Numbered from the stretch's first letter, positions 43,926-52,920 are shown. The stretch is DNA of 64,000 bases from Bordetella parapertussis (GCA_945900965.1 CAMDKM010000004.1:60092-124091); one strand, 5' to 3'. Translations and numbers: made by a program. The notes: generated by a model from the sequence alone, not told the origin.

Positions 43926-44447
43926 CTACTCGACCTCAACGATCACTTCAATCTCGACCGAGATGTTGAAAGGTAACTCCGCCATGCCAACGGCAGAGCG
44001 AGCGTGTTTTCCGATTGCCTCCCCGAAGACATCGACCATGAGATCGGAGAAGCCGTTGATGACCTTTGGCTGATCCGTGAATCCGGGAGCGGAGTTCACC
44101 ATGCCCAGAACCTTCACGATCCGCTTTACCTTGTCGAGGCTCCCCAACGTGGCGCGGACGGTGGCAAGGACGTTCAGGCCAGTAGTACGAGCAGCGAGGT
44201 AGCCCTGCTCGAGCGAAAGGTCCGTGCCAACTTTGCCCCGGGGTGTCGATTGACTCGGGCCTGTGCCCGAAACGAAGAGCAAATTGCCGACCCGGACTGC
44301 GGGGACATAATTTGCAACAGGTGTGGCGAGCGGCGGCAGCGTGATGCCTTTCAGCTTTAGATTGTCCTCCGCCGTTCCTGTCGCCTGTGCCCAAGCGCTG
44401 GGGACGGCTAGAAGGCTGAGGATCAGTGCTGTGACGAGTGCTCTCAT
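43926..44447 (-). CDS. Exported RidA/YjgF-family protein
   Basis: 173 residues from ATG 44447 (GGAAGGG upstream). A signal peptide (MRALVTALILSLLAVPSAWA) precedes a RidA domain: NLLFVSGTGPSQ, LGSLDKVKRIVKVLGMVNSA and the end block ARSAVGMAELPFNISVEIEV. The substrate-binding Arg of canonical RidA lies in the HARSAVG motif here. Cytosolic RidA hydrolyses reactive enamines/imines; an exported form implies a periplasmic imine or enamine substrate. Monocistronic. Confidence 0.85.
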   Translation of the reverse strand: MRALVTALILSLLAVPSAWAQATGTAEDNLKLKGITLPPLATPVANYVPAVRVGNLLFVSGTGPSQSTPRGKVGTDLSLEQGYLAARTTGLNVLATVRATLGSLDKVKRIVKVLGMVNSAPGFTDQPKVINGFSDLMVDVFGEAIGKHARSAVGMAELPFNISVEIEVIVEVE

Positions 44448-44520
44448 TGAGTTCCCTTCCATTTTTGTTGAATGGCGGGTAAGTATAGTGGACCCTGACT
44501 GACGAAATCCGACGAACCCG

Positions 44521-44552
44521 GTAGGTTGGGCTGAACGGAGAAAAGCCCAACA
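44521..44552. repeat. REP-like hairpin, copy E3
   Basis: GTAGGTTGGGCT ... AGCCCAACA; inverted relative to the copy at 44661-44692. The pair brackets a 110-bp segment between the RidA-like and amidase genes. Confidence 0.8.
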
Positions 44553-44660
44553 TTTCTGTTTCGCCAAGGCTGTTGGTTCCGTAGTTTTCGGGATTACCGC
44601 GATCGGAGGTCGCACGAGAGAGTCATTGATATCCCTGCCCATTTGCTATTTGCAATTGAA

Positions 44661-44692
44661 TGTTGGGCTTCGCTTCGTTCAGCCCAACCTAC
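44661..44692. repeat. REP-like hairpin, copy E4, overlapping the amidase stop
   Basis: TGTTGGGCTTCGCTTCGTTC then AGCCCAACCTAC. The stop codon of the amidase gene (44689-44691) is supplied by this repeat. Confidence 0.8.
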
Positions 44693-46128
44693 AAAGTCTC
44701 CAACCTACGAGGTTTTTGGGGGCGTGCGCCTAGATCGGGGTTTGGCATTTTGAAGGGCTGTGCCATTTCATAGGCGCGCGCGGCGCGCAGGACTTTTTCG
44801 TCGGCGAATTTGTTGCCGACGATTTGCATGGACACCGGCAGGCCGGCTTGCGTGAATCCACAGGGCACGGCGGCGGCGGGTTGTTGGGAGAGGTTGAAGG
44901 GGTAGGTAAAGGGCGACCATTCCCACCAGCGTTTGCGCTCGGAGCCGGGCGGGACTTCGTGGCCGGCTTCGAAGGCCGTTACGGCAAGTTGCGGGGTGAT
45001 GAGCAGGTCGTAGCTTTGGTGCAGCAGGCACATGCGGCGGGCGAAGGCTTCGCGGGCGCGTTCGAGCTTGCGGTATTCGATGGCGCTTAGGGAAAATCCT
45101 GGTTCGGCGAGGTCAAGCATGGGCGGGTCGCACAACGCGCGTTGCGCGGTGCTCATGGGCGCGATGGCGAGCGCAAGCGCCACTGCCCATAAAGGTTGCA
45201 TGATACTGATCGGGTCTTCGAGCGTGAGGTCGAGTTCTTCGAGGTGCGCGCCCATCGTTTCAAATCTGTGTACCGCCTTGTCAACCAGAGCGGCGACTTC
45301 CGGGTCCACGCGGGCATAGCCCAGGGTGCGGCTGTAGGCGATTCGCCAGCCTTTCACGCCGGCGTCGAGTTCTTTGCGGTAGTCGATATCGCGCGCAGGT
45401 GCTTGATACCAATCGCGCACATCGGGGCGTGCGATGACGTTGAGCATGAGCGCGGCATCGGTCACGTTGCGCGAGATGGGGCCCTGGTGCCAGAGTGTGC
45501 TGGCGGGCGAATGCGGGTGCACCGGTACGATGCCGAAGGTCGGCTTGAAGCCAAACAATCCGCTGAAGCCGGCGGGAATGCGGATCGAACCGCCTCCATC
45601 GGTGGCGATGTGCATGGCGCCCATGCCGAAAGCCGCGGCGACCGCGGCGCCGCCACTGCTGCCGCCCGGTGTGAGTTGGGTATTCCAGGGATTGACGGTG
45701 ATGCCGGTAAGCGGGCTGTCGGTTACGCCCTTCCAGCCGAATTCCGGAGTGCAGGTCTTGCCGAGAAATACCGCGCCTTGTTCTTTCATACGTGCCACCG
45801 GCGGGCCGTTTTCGGTCCACGGCTGCTTTGGGTCGATGGTGCGCGAGCCGCGCAGCGTCGGCCAGCCTTCAGTTACGATCAGGTCTTTGACCGTGGCCGG
45901 GACGCCATCCACCAGCCCGGCCGGTTGGCCGCGTTGCCAGCGCGCTTCAGATGCCTGCGCATCTTTTAATGCACGCGCCTCATCCACCAGGACAAAGGCG
46001 TTGTAAATCGGATCGAGCTTGGCAATGCGATCCAGCGCTGCACGCGTGACTTCGACCGGCGAGAGTTTCTTGCGCCGGTAGTGTTCCGTCAGTTCGACTG
46101 CGGTCAGGGAAAGAATGTCATCGGACAT
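44689..46128 (-). CDS. Amidase-signature family hydrolase
   Basis: 479 residues from ATG 46128 (GGAGCAGC upstream); an in-frame ATG at 46167 would add unrelated residues. The Ser-cisSer-Lys triad is visible: Lys in PATVKDLI, LTPGGSSGGAAVAAA and TDGGGSIRIPAGFSGLFGFK. It hydrolyses amides such as those of aryl, aliphatic or amino acids; the subgroup has low specificity from sequence. The reading frame ends inside a REP-like repeat, so a few C-terminal residues may be recent. Confidence 0.92.
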   Translation of the reverse strand: MSDDILSLTAVELTEHYRRKKLSPVEVTRAALDRIAKLDPIYNAFVLVDEARALKDAQASEARWQRGQPAGLVDGVPATVKDLIVTEGWPTLRGSRTIDPKQPWTENGPPVARMKEQGAVFLGKTCTPEFGWKGVTDSPLTGITVNPWNTQLTPGGSSGGAAVAAAFGMGAMHIATDGGGSIRIPAGFSGLFGFKPTFGIVPVHPHSPASTLWHQGPISRNVTDAALMLNVIARPDVRDWYQAPARDIDYRKELDAGVKGWRIAYSRTLGYARVDPEVAALVDKAVHRFETMGAHLEELDLTLEDPISIMQPLWAVALALAIAPMSTAQRALCDPPMLDLAEPGFSLSAIEYRKLERAREAFARRMCLLHQSYDLLITPQLAVTAFEAGHEVPPGSERKRWWEWSPFTYPFNLSQQPAAAVPCGFTQAGLPVSMQIVGNKFADEKVLRAARAYEMAQPFKMPNPDLGARPQKPRRLETL

Positions 46129-46431
46129 GTGCTGCTCCGGCGATGCGCGGGACTTGCATTGTTGCACACGGCAAATTCAAAAGAGAAGCTCGACGCAAAG
46201 ACGCAAAGACGCAAAGATGCAAAGAACGCAAAGAGCGCGAAGGAGGTGCAAAGAAAATCCAATTCAGAGTGGAATGCACGTTCAGGCTATCCGTACTTCA
46301 AAGAATTACCTTGAAATTGTCAGGGTTTCCTTTGCGTGCTTTTCTTTGCGTCCTTTGCGTCTTTGCGTCGAGATTTTGTTTCCAGATTTAAACGGCCCCG
46401 CGGCGAGGCACCGCGGAGCCGGGTCTCCGTC
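46129..46431. other. Interval between hydroxylase and amidase genes
   Basis: 303 bp, nearly filled by inverted repeat A5 (46189-46371). No gene or clear promoter recognised. Confidence 0.7.
46189..46371. repeat. Long inverted repeat, ACGCAAAG variant, copy A5
   Basis: Left arm has tandem ACGCAAAG units (CTCGACGCAAAGACGCAAAG..., 46189-46257); right arm (46329-46371) is the inverse, ending CTTTGCGTCGAG. The 70-nt centre has no ORF. Confidence 0.85.
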
Positions 46432-48879
46432 TTACGCCTTCTTCATTGCCTTGAGTACCGCTTCAGCCGTGATCGGCATGTGCCGTACACGCGCGCCTAC
46501 AGCATTGGCGATGGCGTTGGCCACGGCTGGCGCCACCACGGTGGAGGCCGGCTCGCCTACTCCGGCGGGATGGTGGTTGGATTCGATGATCGTCACATCG
46601 ATCTCCGGCACCTGCGCCAGACGGATGGGCGTGTACTCGTGGTAGTTGGTTTGCTCAAAGGCGCCATTTTTCAACGTCAGCCGCTCGGCCATGATCTGGC
46701 TCGCCCCCCACAACGCTGAACCGCGAATCTGCGCTTCAATGTTTCTGGGATTGACCGCAATGCCCGGGTCCATGGCGATGGTGAGCCGGTTGATGGTGTA
46801 GCGCCCGGTTTTCGGATCGACTGTGACTTCGGCGATACCCGCAGCCCAGGTCGGGCTCTGGCGTTCTTCGGCCGCCGTCACCGCGATGCCGAAGCCGGTG
46901 TTGGGCGGCAGGCGTTTGGTGCCGTAGCCTGATCTTCCGGCGGCCACGCGCAGGCAGTTCGCCAGTCGCAGCGCACCTCCCACGGTGCCGGATTCGTAGG
47001 GAATCCAGGAGCCTTCCTTGGTCCAGGGCAGGGAGATCCATAATTGATCCATGTAGTAATCGGACTTCGTGCCCGGTGCATAGCCGGAATTGGGTATGCC
47101 GCGATTGCCGCCTTTGCCGTTCAACATGGACAGGCGGAATTCCAGCGGATCGCGCCCGGCCGCCGCCGCCACTTCGTCCATGAAGGACTCGACCACAAAA
47201 ACGTTATACGAGTTGGACACCGTGCGCAGCGCACTGGCCTGCACCGCCGAGGTCGTTACTTCATGATTCCAGGCCCGCACGCGGTGATTCTTCACGTTGT
47301 ACCAGTGATCGCTGCCGCCGATGGACCATTGGTCGATGTCGCGCTTGTTCTCTTCCCAGGAATCCTGCTGTAACCAGTCGGAGCCGTATTTCTTGCCCAC
47401 ACCGAAACGCGCACCCATCCAGCCGCAGACGATGTCCTGATTCATTGCCGTGAGTTCGCCGTTCTTGATGCCGGCTTTGACTTTGTGATACGTGGGCGTG
47501 CGTGCGAAGCTGGTGGCGAAATTGGTTTCGCGCGTATGGATCAACTTCACCGGCCGGCCGGTTTCCTTGGCGCACCACGCTGCCGCGAGAATGTCGTCGT
47601 AATCCTGCTTGCCGCCGAAGCCTCCGCCCACCAGATACTGGTGCACGAACACTTTCAACTCTTCCGGTTTTTTCTTCAGTACCGTGGATAGATAGCCGGT
47701 CAGCGTCATGCGCGCAAACGAAGTGCTCTGCGTGCCGACATGGACATGCCATTCGCCATTGGTGAATTGCACCGTGGCGTTGAGCGGCTCCATGGTGGCG
47801 TGGCAAACCATGTCGGTGGTGTATTCCATCTCCAGCACCTTGTCGGCTTCACTGAAGCCGGCATCGACATCGCCTTCCAGCACCCAGGGCGCGCTGGCTT
47901 TTTCGTCCTTCGATAATTTCTTGTATTCATCCAGCAGCACGGCCGAACTGAGATTGGCATACGGACCCGCGTCCCATTTCACCTTCAAGGCTTTGGCGGC
48001 TTTCATGGCGGCGGGAAACTTATCCGCCACCGCGACGACCCAGCCGGTGCACTTGCCCATGGCCTCTTCGATCTTCACGGCTTTGATGAAACCGGGGATT
48101 TTCTTCGCTTCGGAATCGTCGATGCTCAGGACTTTGGAGGCATACCGCGAACGCGGCACCACCAGCGCGCCGTAGGCCATGTTGGGCAGGAACACATCGA
48201 TGCCGTACTTGGCCTGGCCGTTGGTTTTGGCCGGGATGTCGAGCGCGGGCAGCGACTTGCCGATGATTTCGTACTTGCTGGGATCCTTGAGCGTGATGCT
48301 TTTCAGATCGTCGGGATACGAGAACTTGCGGTCGATCTTCACTTTCTGCAGGATTTCCCCGTAGCCGATCGAGCGGCCGGACGCCTTGTCGATGACCCGG
48401 CCCGCCCCCGCGCGGCAGTCCGCCAATTTGGCGTTGAGCAGTTTCGCGCCCGCTTCGACCAGCACAATGCGCCCGGCGGCGCCAGCGCGTGCGATGCGGT
48501 CGAATTCGGTGGTCACGCTGCCGCTATTTACGGTGTAGGCGAGTCCATAGATTCCGAAGTTCTCCACGCTTTCCAGCGGAGTATCCAGGCGTACGTCTTC
48601 CCAGCGCACTTCCAGTTCCTCGGCGATAACCTGGGCGAGGCCGGTGCCGATATGCTGGCCCATTTCGGTTTTGACGATGTGCATGGTGGTAATGCCATCG
48701 GGCGTAATGGTGAACCAGATGGCGGGCGTGAAGCCCGGCGTAGCCGCGGCGGCTGTCGCGTTGCCACTGGCAACCAGCCCCGGCAGGCCGATGCTCAGGA
48801 AACCGCTTCCGGCGATCAGGGTCGAGCGCACCAGAAATTCGCGGCGTGTCACGCCTTGTTCGGTTGTCTTGTTAGCCAT
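46432..48879 (-). CDS. Molybdenum hydroxylase large subunit (IorB/xanthine dehydrogenase family), Tat-exported
   Basis: 815 residues. A twin-arginine signal (GVTRREFLVRSTLIAGSGFL) opens the protein. The Mo-cofactor motifs QYLVGGGFGGKQDYD and the catalytic-Glu block AGVGEPASTVVAPAVANAI are in place. The duplicated start, with a split aldehyde-oxidase domain, is typical of IorB isoquinoline-1-oxidoreductase beta subunits. With the [2Fe-2S] subunit encoded upstream (8-bp overlap) it would oxidise an aldehyde or N-heterocycle in the periplasm, passing electrons to a cytochrome. Confidence 0.9.
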   Translation of the reverse strand: MANKTTEQGVTRREFLVRSTLIAGSGFLSIGLPGLVASGNATAAAATPGFTPAIWFTITPDGITTMHIVKTEMGQHIGTGLAQVIAEELEVRWEDVRLDTPLESVENFGIYGLAYTVNSGSVTTEFDRIARAGAAGRIVLVEAGAKLLNAKLADCRAGAGRVIDKASGRSIGYGEILQKVKIDRKFSYPDDLKSITLKDPSKYEIIGKSLPALDIPAKTNGQAKYGIDVFLPNMAYGALVVPRSRYASKVLSIDDSEAKKIPGFIKAVKIEEAMGKCTGWVVAVADKFPAAMKAAKALKVKWDAGPYANLSSAVLLDEYKKLSKDEKASAPWVLEGDVDAGFSEADKVLEMEYTTDMVCHATMEPLNATVQFTNGEWHVHVGTQSTSFARMTLTGYLSTVLKKKPEELKVFVHQYLVGGGFGGKQDYDDILAAAWCAKETGRPVKLIHTRETNFATSFARTPTYHKVKAGIKNGELTAMNQDIVCGWMGARFGVGKKYGSDWLQQDSWEENKRDIDQWSIGGSDHWYNVKNHRVRAWNHEVTTSAVQASALRTVSNSYNVFVVESFMDEVAAAAGRDPLEFRLSMLNGKGGNRGIPNSGYAPGTKSDYYMDQLWISLPWTKEGSWIPYESGTVGGALRLANCLRVAAGRSGYGTKRLPPNTGFGIAVTAAEERQSPTWAAGIAEVTVDPKTGRYTINRLTIAMDPGIAVNPRNIEAQIRGSALWGASQIMAERLTLKNGAFEQTNYHEYTPIRLAQVPEIDVTIIESNHHPAGVGEPASTVVAPAVANAIANAVGARVRHMPITAEAVLKAMKKA

Positions 48880-49345
48880 GATGCGCGCCCTCCTTCTTCA
48901 ATTGCGCGGCACGCTGCACGGCGCCGACGATGCGCGAATAGGTGGCGCAGCGGCACAGGTTGCCATTCATGTGAGCGACGATTTCGTCTTCGGTTGGACT
49001 TGGGTTAACGGCCAGAAGTGCTGCCGCCTGCATGATCTGCCCGGACTGGCAGTAACCGCACTGCGGCACCTGCGCCTCGATCCAGGCCTGCTGCACGGGG
49101 TGGGCATCCGAGGGATGCAGCCCTTCGATGGTGGTGATGACCGCGCCTTCCGCGTCGGCCAGCTTGACCAAACAGGAACGCACGGGCTGACCGTTCAGGT
49201 GCACGGTGCAGGAGCCACACAGGCCCTGACCGCAGCCGAATTTGGTCCCGGTCAGTCTCAAATCCTCGCGGATCACCCACAAAAGCGGCGAATCCGGCGG
49301 CGAATCGGTGAAATAACTTTGTCCATTGATGCTAAGTGTTGGCAT
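48872..49345 (-). CDS. Molybdenum hydroxylase [2Fe-2S] small subunit (IorA-like)
   Basis: 157 residues from ATG 49345, with GGGAGG 9 bp upstream; the longer frame to 49438 is not family-like. Two [2Fe-2S] sites are complete: the plant-ferredoxin type (GCGQGLCGSCTVHL) and the helical type (CGYCQSGQIM with LCRCATYSRI). It shuttles electrons from the Mo site of the large subunit and is probably co-exported with it. Confidence 0.93.
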   Translation of the reverse strand: MPTLSINGQSYFTDSPPDSPLLWVIREDLRLTGTKFGCGQGLCGSCTVHLNGQPVRSCLVKLADAEGAVITTIEGLHPSDAHPVQQAWIEAQVPQCGYCQSGQIMQAAALLAVNPSPTEDEIVAHMNGNLCRCATYSRIVGAVQRAAQLKKEGAHHG

Positions 49346-49762
49346 GACTGTCAGACCTCCCTGGCACAAGTTGAATAATGGCCCGCTAACCATTCCCGGG
49401 CCGGCCGATAGCGAATCATCCGCGCGCCCAAAAGCCACTCACCGCGCAAACGTTCCCCATTCGTGAGGCTACGCCGCATCGACTCGTCGATGGCGCGGCC
49501 TCCCCATCCTTGCGCGGGCAAACGCTCGCGGCAGGGTGATCACGGTACTCCTAATTTCGCTTCATTGGGACGGACGGCGGGCGCCGCGACGAGTCTTGCA
49601 GCGCGGGGCGAAACTCTCGGGTCGCGGTCGGGAATTCTTAAGGGAACCTCTAAAATTCAAGCTACCGTCATTCCCGCCTTCGCGGGAATGACAAATAATT
49701 AGAGGCGCCCTGAAGCCGGCCGGATTATGTCCGCGAATGCGGACAAGAGAATGATGCCTGGG
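49346..49762. other. Gap between hydroxylase and cpoB genes
   Basis: 417 bp. Holds a nested repeat at 49641-49711 and presumably the promoter of the hydroxylase pair. No gene recognised. Confidence 0.6.
49641..49711. repeat. Nested inverted repeat containing a dRS3-like core
   Basis: Outer arms AGGGAACCTCTAA and TTAGAGGCGCCCT enclose GTCATTCCCGCCTTCGCGGG with a perfect ATTCCC-N8-GGGAAT (49670-49689). The left half recurs at 63220-63240. Confidence 0.8.
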
Positions 49763-50584
49763 TTAGGGCAACTGCTGGAGCAGCTCGCGGGCTTTGCGCG
49801 CGGGATCGCTATTGGGATGATGCTCGATCAACTGCTCCCATGCCTGCTTCGCGGCATCGGTCTCGCCGAGTGCCAGTTGCGCTTTTCCAATCAACAACCA
49901 TGCGGCGGGTGCCTTCTTGCTCTCGGGATGGTCGGCGAGAAGTTTTTCTTCGGCTTCGATGGCGGCGGCGAAATCGCGTTGACGCCACAACGCCTCGCCC
50001 AGCCAATAGCGTGCATCCGGGGCGGCGGCGTTAGCGGGGAAAAGTTCGACGAACGCGCTCAGGTGACGTATGGCGGCGGGATAGTCGCCGGCTTCATAAA
50101 ATTTGATGGCGCTGCCGTAGGCTTTCTGAGCCGGATCTTCGTCCCCTTGTTTGGCGTCCGAGATGGTCTTGTGAAGGACGGCAACGGTACGTTCCAGATC
50201 GCGAATCTTGTCTTCAAGCGTTTTGACGTTGGCCTGCGAAGCACCGGACTGGAATTTTCGTTCGGCCTCGATCTTGCCGATTCTCGAATCCAGATCGGTG
50301 GCGATTTTTCTTTGTCTTTCCTGGGATTGCTTGATGGAGTCGAGCACTTCCTCGAGTTGGCCCCGCAGTTTGCCAATATCCGCGCTCAGCGCTTCATTCT
50401 GATTGATCAACTCGATCAGACGTACTGCGGTGTTGTTTTCTGCGGCATTCGGCTCTTCGGCTGCCAAGCTGGGCGCGACCAAGGCAGCCAGCAGAAGCGC
50501 GGCCGCGCGGGAAAATCCGCTGGTGGATCGGTGCCAGCCCTGGGGCGCATGCGAAACGCTATCGATCTTCAAACCATACCTCAT
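49763..50584 (-). CDS. cpoB: Cell-division coordinator CpoB (YbgF), Tol-Pal associated
   Basis: 273 residues: signal peptide (AAALLLAALVAPSLAAEE), a coiled coil about residues 45-130 (LRGQLEEVLDSIKQSQERQR) for trimerisation, then a TPR domain (YGSAIKFYEAGDYPAAIRHL, ARYWLGEALWRQRDFAAAIE). CpoB links peptidoglycan synthesis to Tol-driven outer-membrane constriction in the periplasm. Last gene of the tol operon, 36 bp after pal. Complete. Confidence 0.92.
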   Translation of the reverse strand: MRYGLKIDSVSHAPQGWHRSTSGFSRAAALLLAALVAPSLAAEEPNAAENNTAVRLIELINQNEALSADIGKLRGQLEEVLDSIKQSQERQRKIATDLDSRIGKIEAERKFQSGASQANVKTLEDKIRDLERTVAVLHKTISDAKQGDEDPAQKAYGSAIKFYEAGDYPAAIRHLSAFVELFPANAAAPDARYWLGEALWRQRDFAAAIEAEEKLLADHPESKKAPAAWLLIGKAQLALGETDAAKQAWEQLIEHHPNSDPARKARELLQQLP

Positions 50585-50620
50585 CAGGTTATTACGCGCA
50601 TTATCCGTCCGCGACCGGTG

Positions 50621-51613
50621 TCAGCGTCTGTACATGGGGTAGGCGATGTCGGAACGCCGATTCAGCGCCCAACTCTCTTCGTTGTTTGCGTACGCAACCG
50701 GTCTTTCGGCGCCGTAGCTGACTGCCTCGATTTGCCTTGCCGGTACACCCAGGGCCAAAAGTGCACGCTGAACGGCCTCGGCTCGACGCTGCCCCAGGGC
50801 GACGTTGTATTCCGGGCTGCCTCGATCATCGCAATTACCTTCGACAAAAATCTTTACCGTCGGGCGTTCGATCAGAAAGCGGGCGTGCGCCGCGATCATG
50901 TTGGCATACTGCGGCTTGATGTCGTACTTGTCGTAGTCGAAATAGACTTTTCGTTCCACCAGCAAGGGGTTTGCGTTTTTCAGTTCTTCCTCGCTGACCA
51001 TGCCGATCAGGTCCGGATCATCGCCGTCTTCCATGCGTTGGCGGCGCAACTGCTCGATTTCGGCGAGTCTTTCCCGTGTGCGAATTTCTTCCTGTCTGCG
51101 AACTTCTTCTTGTTTGCGAGCCTCTTCCTGCAATCGGGCCTCCTCCTGCAGGCGGAATTCCTCTTCTTGTTTGCGAGCCTCTTCTTGCTGCCGGATTTCT
51201 TCCTGGCGGCGGGCCTCTTCTCTTCGACGAAACTCTTCTTGTTTGCGTGCCTCCTCCTGTTTGAGAATCTCCTCTTGCCGACGGGCCTCCTCCTGTTTGA
51301 GAATCTCCTCTTGCCGACGGGCCTCTTCCTGTTTGCGAATTTCCTCTTGTTTGCGTGCTTCTTCCTGTTTGCGCAATTCCTCTTGTTTTCGCGCCTCTTC
51401 CTGTCTGCGCGCCTGCTCTTGTTTGCGTGCTTCCTCCTGCCGGAGGGTCTCTTCTTGTTTTCGTGCCTCTTCCTGCCTGACGAGTTCCTGGCGCGCAGCC
51501 TCCTGGCGGGCAAGCTCCTCTTTTCTGGCCGCGCTGCTCTTGTAACCCAGTGCGGCACAACCCTGCAGCGTTATCACCAGGACGAGCAGGGCTAAAGTGA
51601 GAAATCGTTTCAT
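50621..51613 (-). CDS. pal: Peptidoglycan-associated lipoprotein Pal with long charged helical insert
   Basis: 330 residues, about twice the usual 170-180. Lipobox LQGC places the lipid on Cys19. Residues about 29-195 are an uninterrupted Glu/Arg/Lys/Gln repeat (QEEARKQEEIRKQEEARRQE), with no Pro or Gly, that predicts a single alpha helix. The C-terminal OmpA/Pal domain is normal (KVYFDYDKYDIKPQY, FVEGNCDDRGSPEYNVALGQ, SYGAERPVAYAN). The ATG at 51613 overlaps the tolB stop by 4 bp. It anchors the outer membrane to peptidoglycan; the helix could act as a spacer of about 25 nm. Confidence 0.92.
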   Translation of the reverse strand: MKRFLTLALLVLVITLQGCAALGYKSSAARKEELARQEAARQELVRQEEARKQEETLRQEEARKQEQARRQEEARKQEELRKQEEARKQEEIRKQEEARRQEEILKQEEARRQEEILKQEEARKQEEFRRREEARRQEEIRQQEEARKQEEEFRLQEEARLQEEARKQEEVRRQEEIRTRERLAEIEQLRRQRMEDGDDPDLIGMVSEEELKNANPLLVERKVYFDYDKYDIKPQYANMIAAHARFLIERPTVKIFVEGNCDDRGSPEYNVALGQRRAEAVQRALLALGVPARQIEAVSYGAERPVAYANNEESWALNRRSDIAYPMYRR

Positions 51614-52920
51614 TGCTTCACCCCCGTTACGTGCGACTCGTATGGCGCCCACGAGGGACTGCGGATGTCGTGGGCATAGGCGGTAATCCCCGATCGGGTG
51701 GAACCATCGGTCGAGATGACGGCCAGGGCGCCGCGCCCCTTGACAGTTGTTGCATACAGAATCGCCTTGCCGTTGGGTGCAAATGTCGGCGACCGATCGT
51801 CCTGCCCCGCGGTTAGGAAGCGGGCTTCGCGTGTTGCGATGTCCTGAATCCCTATGACGTAACGCCCAGATTGCTGGCTGACAAACGAGAAGAGTCGCCC
51901 GTCGGGACTATAACGCGGCGAAGTGTTGTAGTTGCCCTCGAATGTCATACGCTCGGCTTTGGAACCTGCGGCGAGCGCAACGCGATAAATCTGGGGGCTG
52001 CCGCCGCGATCCGAGGAAAACAGGATGTGTTGTCCGTCGGGAGAAAAACTCGGTTCGGTGTCCCGCGACGGGCTGTCGCTCAAGCGACGAAGGTTTTTCC
52101 CGTTCACATCCATAAGGTAGATTTGCGAACCACCGTCCTTGGAGAGCGTTGCGGCGATCTGTTTGCCGTCTGGCGACCAGGCAGGCGCGGAGTTGGTGCC
52201 GCGAAAGCTGGCCACCACCCTGCGCGAGCCATTGGCAAGATTATGTACGTAGATTCGCGGCCGCTTGCGCTCGAAAGAAACATACACAAGCTGACTGCCG
52301 TCCGGGGACCACTGTGGCGACATCAGGGGCGCGGCACTGTGAACCAGGGGCTTGCGCTCGTAACCGTCGGCGTCGGCGATCATGAGCTCGGAACTGTCGC
52401 CGGTTCGGGTGACATAACAAATCCGCGTGGCGTAGGCGCCGGGATAACCCGCCAGTTTTTCATGAACGGCATCCGCGATGCGGTGAGACAGGCGTCGATG
52501 GCTGCGCCCGAAATGATCCATGGATGCTTCGAGGATGGGCTTTTCGCTGGCCACGTCGAACAATATGAAATGCGCCTCGAAAGAATCGTTTTTCTTGCGC
52601 AGCGCGCCCGTCACAACCATTTCCACTGCCTGTGCCTTGAAGTACGCATAGTCGATGCTCGTCTTTCCAGCGGGTATGGAGTCCGTGTTCACATCGACCA
52701 CCCTCAGCGCACTGCTGCGCCGGAAGTCGTCGGTGATCACGCGAGCCATCTGGTGGACCTTTTCCGTCTCCTCGTCGCCTTGGAAGGGCAGGACGGCGAT
52801 GGCAATGCGATTGCTCTCGCCACCGACAACTTCGACGGTTACCTGGGCGTAGAGCATACCCGGCAACCCCGCGCACAGAAGCGCCAGCACGCCCATCGAT
52901 TTGAAGCTTGCAAGTCTCAT
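51610..52920 (-). CDS. tolB: Tol-Pal system beta-propeller protein TolB
   Basis: 436 residues, normal length. A signal peptide (GVLALLCAGLPGMLYA) is followed by the N-terminal domain (IAIAVLPFQGDEE) and six propeller blades with repeated SPDGxxL/I motifs (MSPQWSPDGSQLVYVSFERK, PSFSPDGQHILFSSDRGGSP). It binds Pal and is displaced by TolA in the periplasm. Located between tolA and pal with 5-bp and overlapping spacing. Confidence 0.95.
   Translation of the reverse strand: MRLASFKSMGVLALLCAGLPGMLYAQVTVEVVGGESNRIAIAVLPFQGDEETEKVHQMARVITDDFRRSSALRVVDVNTDSIPAGKTSIDYAYFKAQAVEMVVTGALRKKNDSFEAHFILFDVASEKPILEASMDHFGRSHRRLSHRIADAVHEKLAGYPGAYATRICYVTRTGDSSELMIADADGYERKPLVHSAAPLMSPQWSPDGSQLVYVSFERKRPRIYVHNLANGSRRVVASFRGTNSAPAWSPDGKQIAATLSKDGGSQIYLMDVNGKNLRRLSDSPSRDTEPSFSPDGQHILFSSDRGGSPQIYRVALAAGSKAERMTFEGNYNTSPRYSPDGRLFSFVSQQSGRYVIGIQDIATREARFLTAGQDDRSPTFAPNGKAILYATTVKGRGALAVISTDGSTRSGITAYAHDIRSPSWAPYESHVTGVKQ

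Noticed and set aside
6943..46371. CRISPR-like reading of the tandem short units
   Set aside because: Units are 7-9 bp without unique spacers and occur as inverted arms; no cas genes.
49727..51595. Long open frame on the plus strand (over 600 codons) opposite pal and cpoB
   Set aside because: It mirrors the repetitive Glu/Arg codons of pal and the codon bias of cpoB; no ribosome site or domain.
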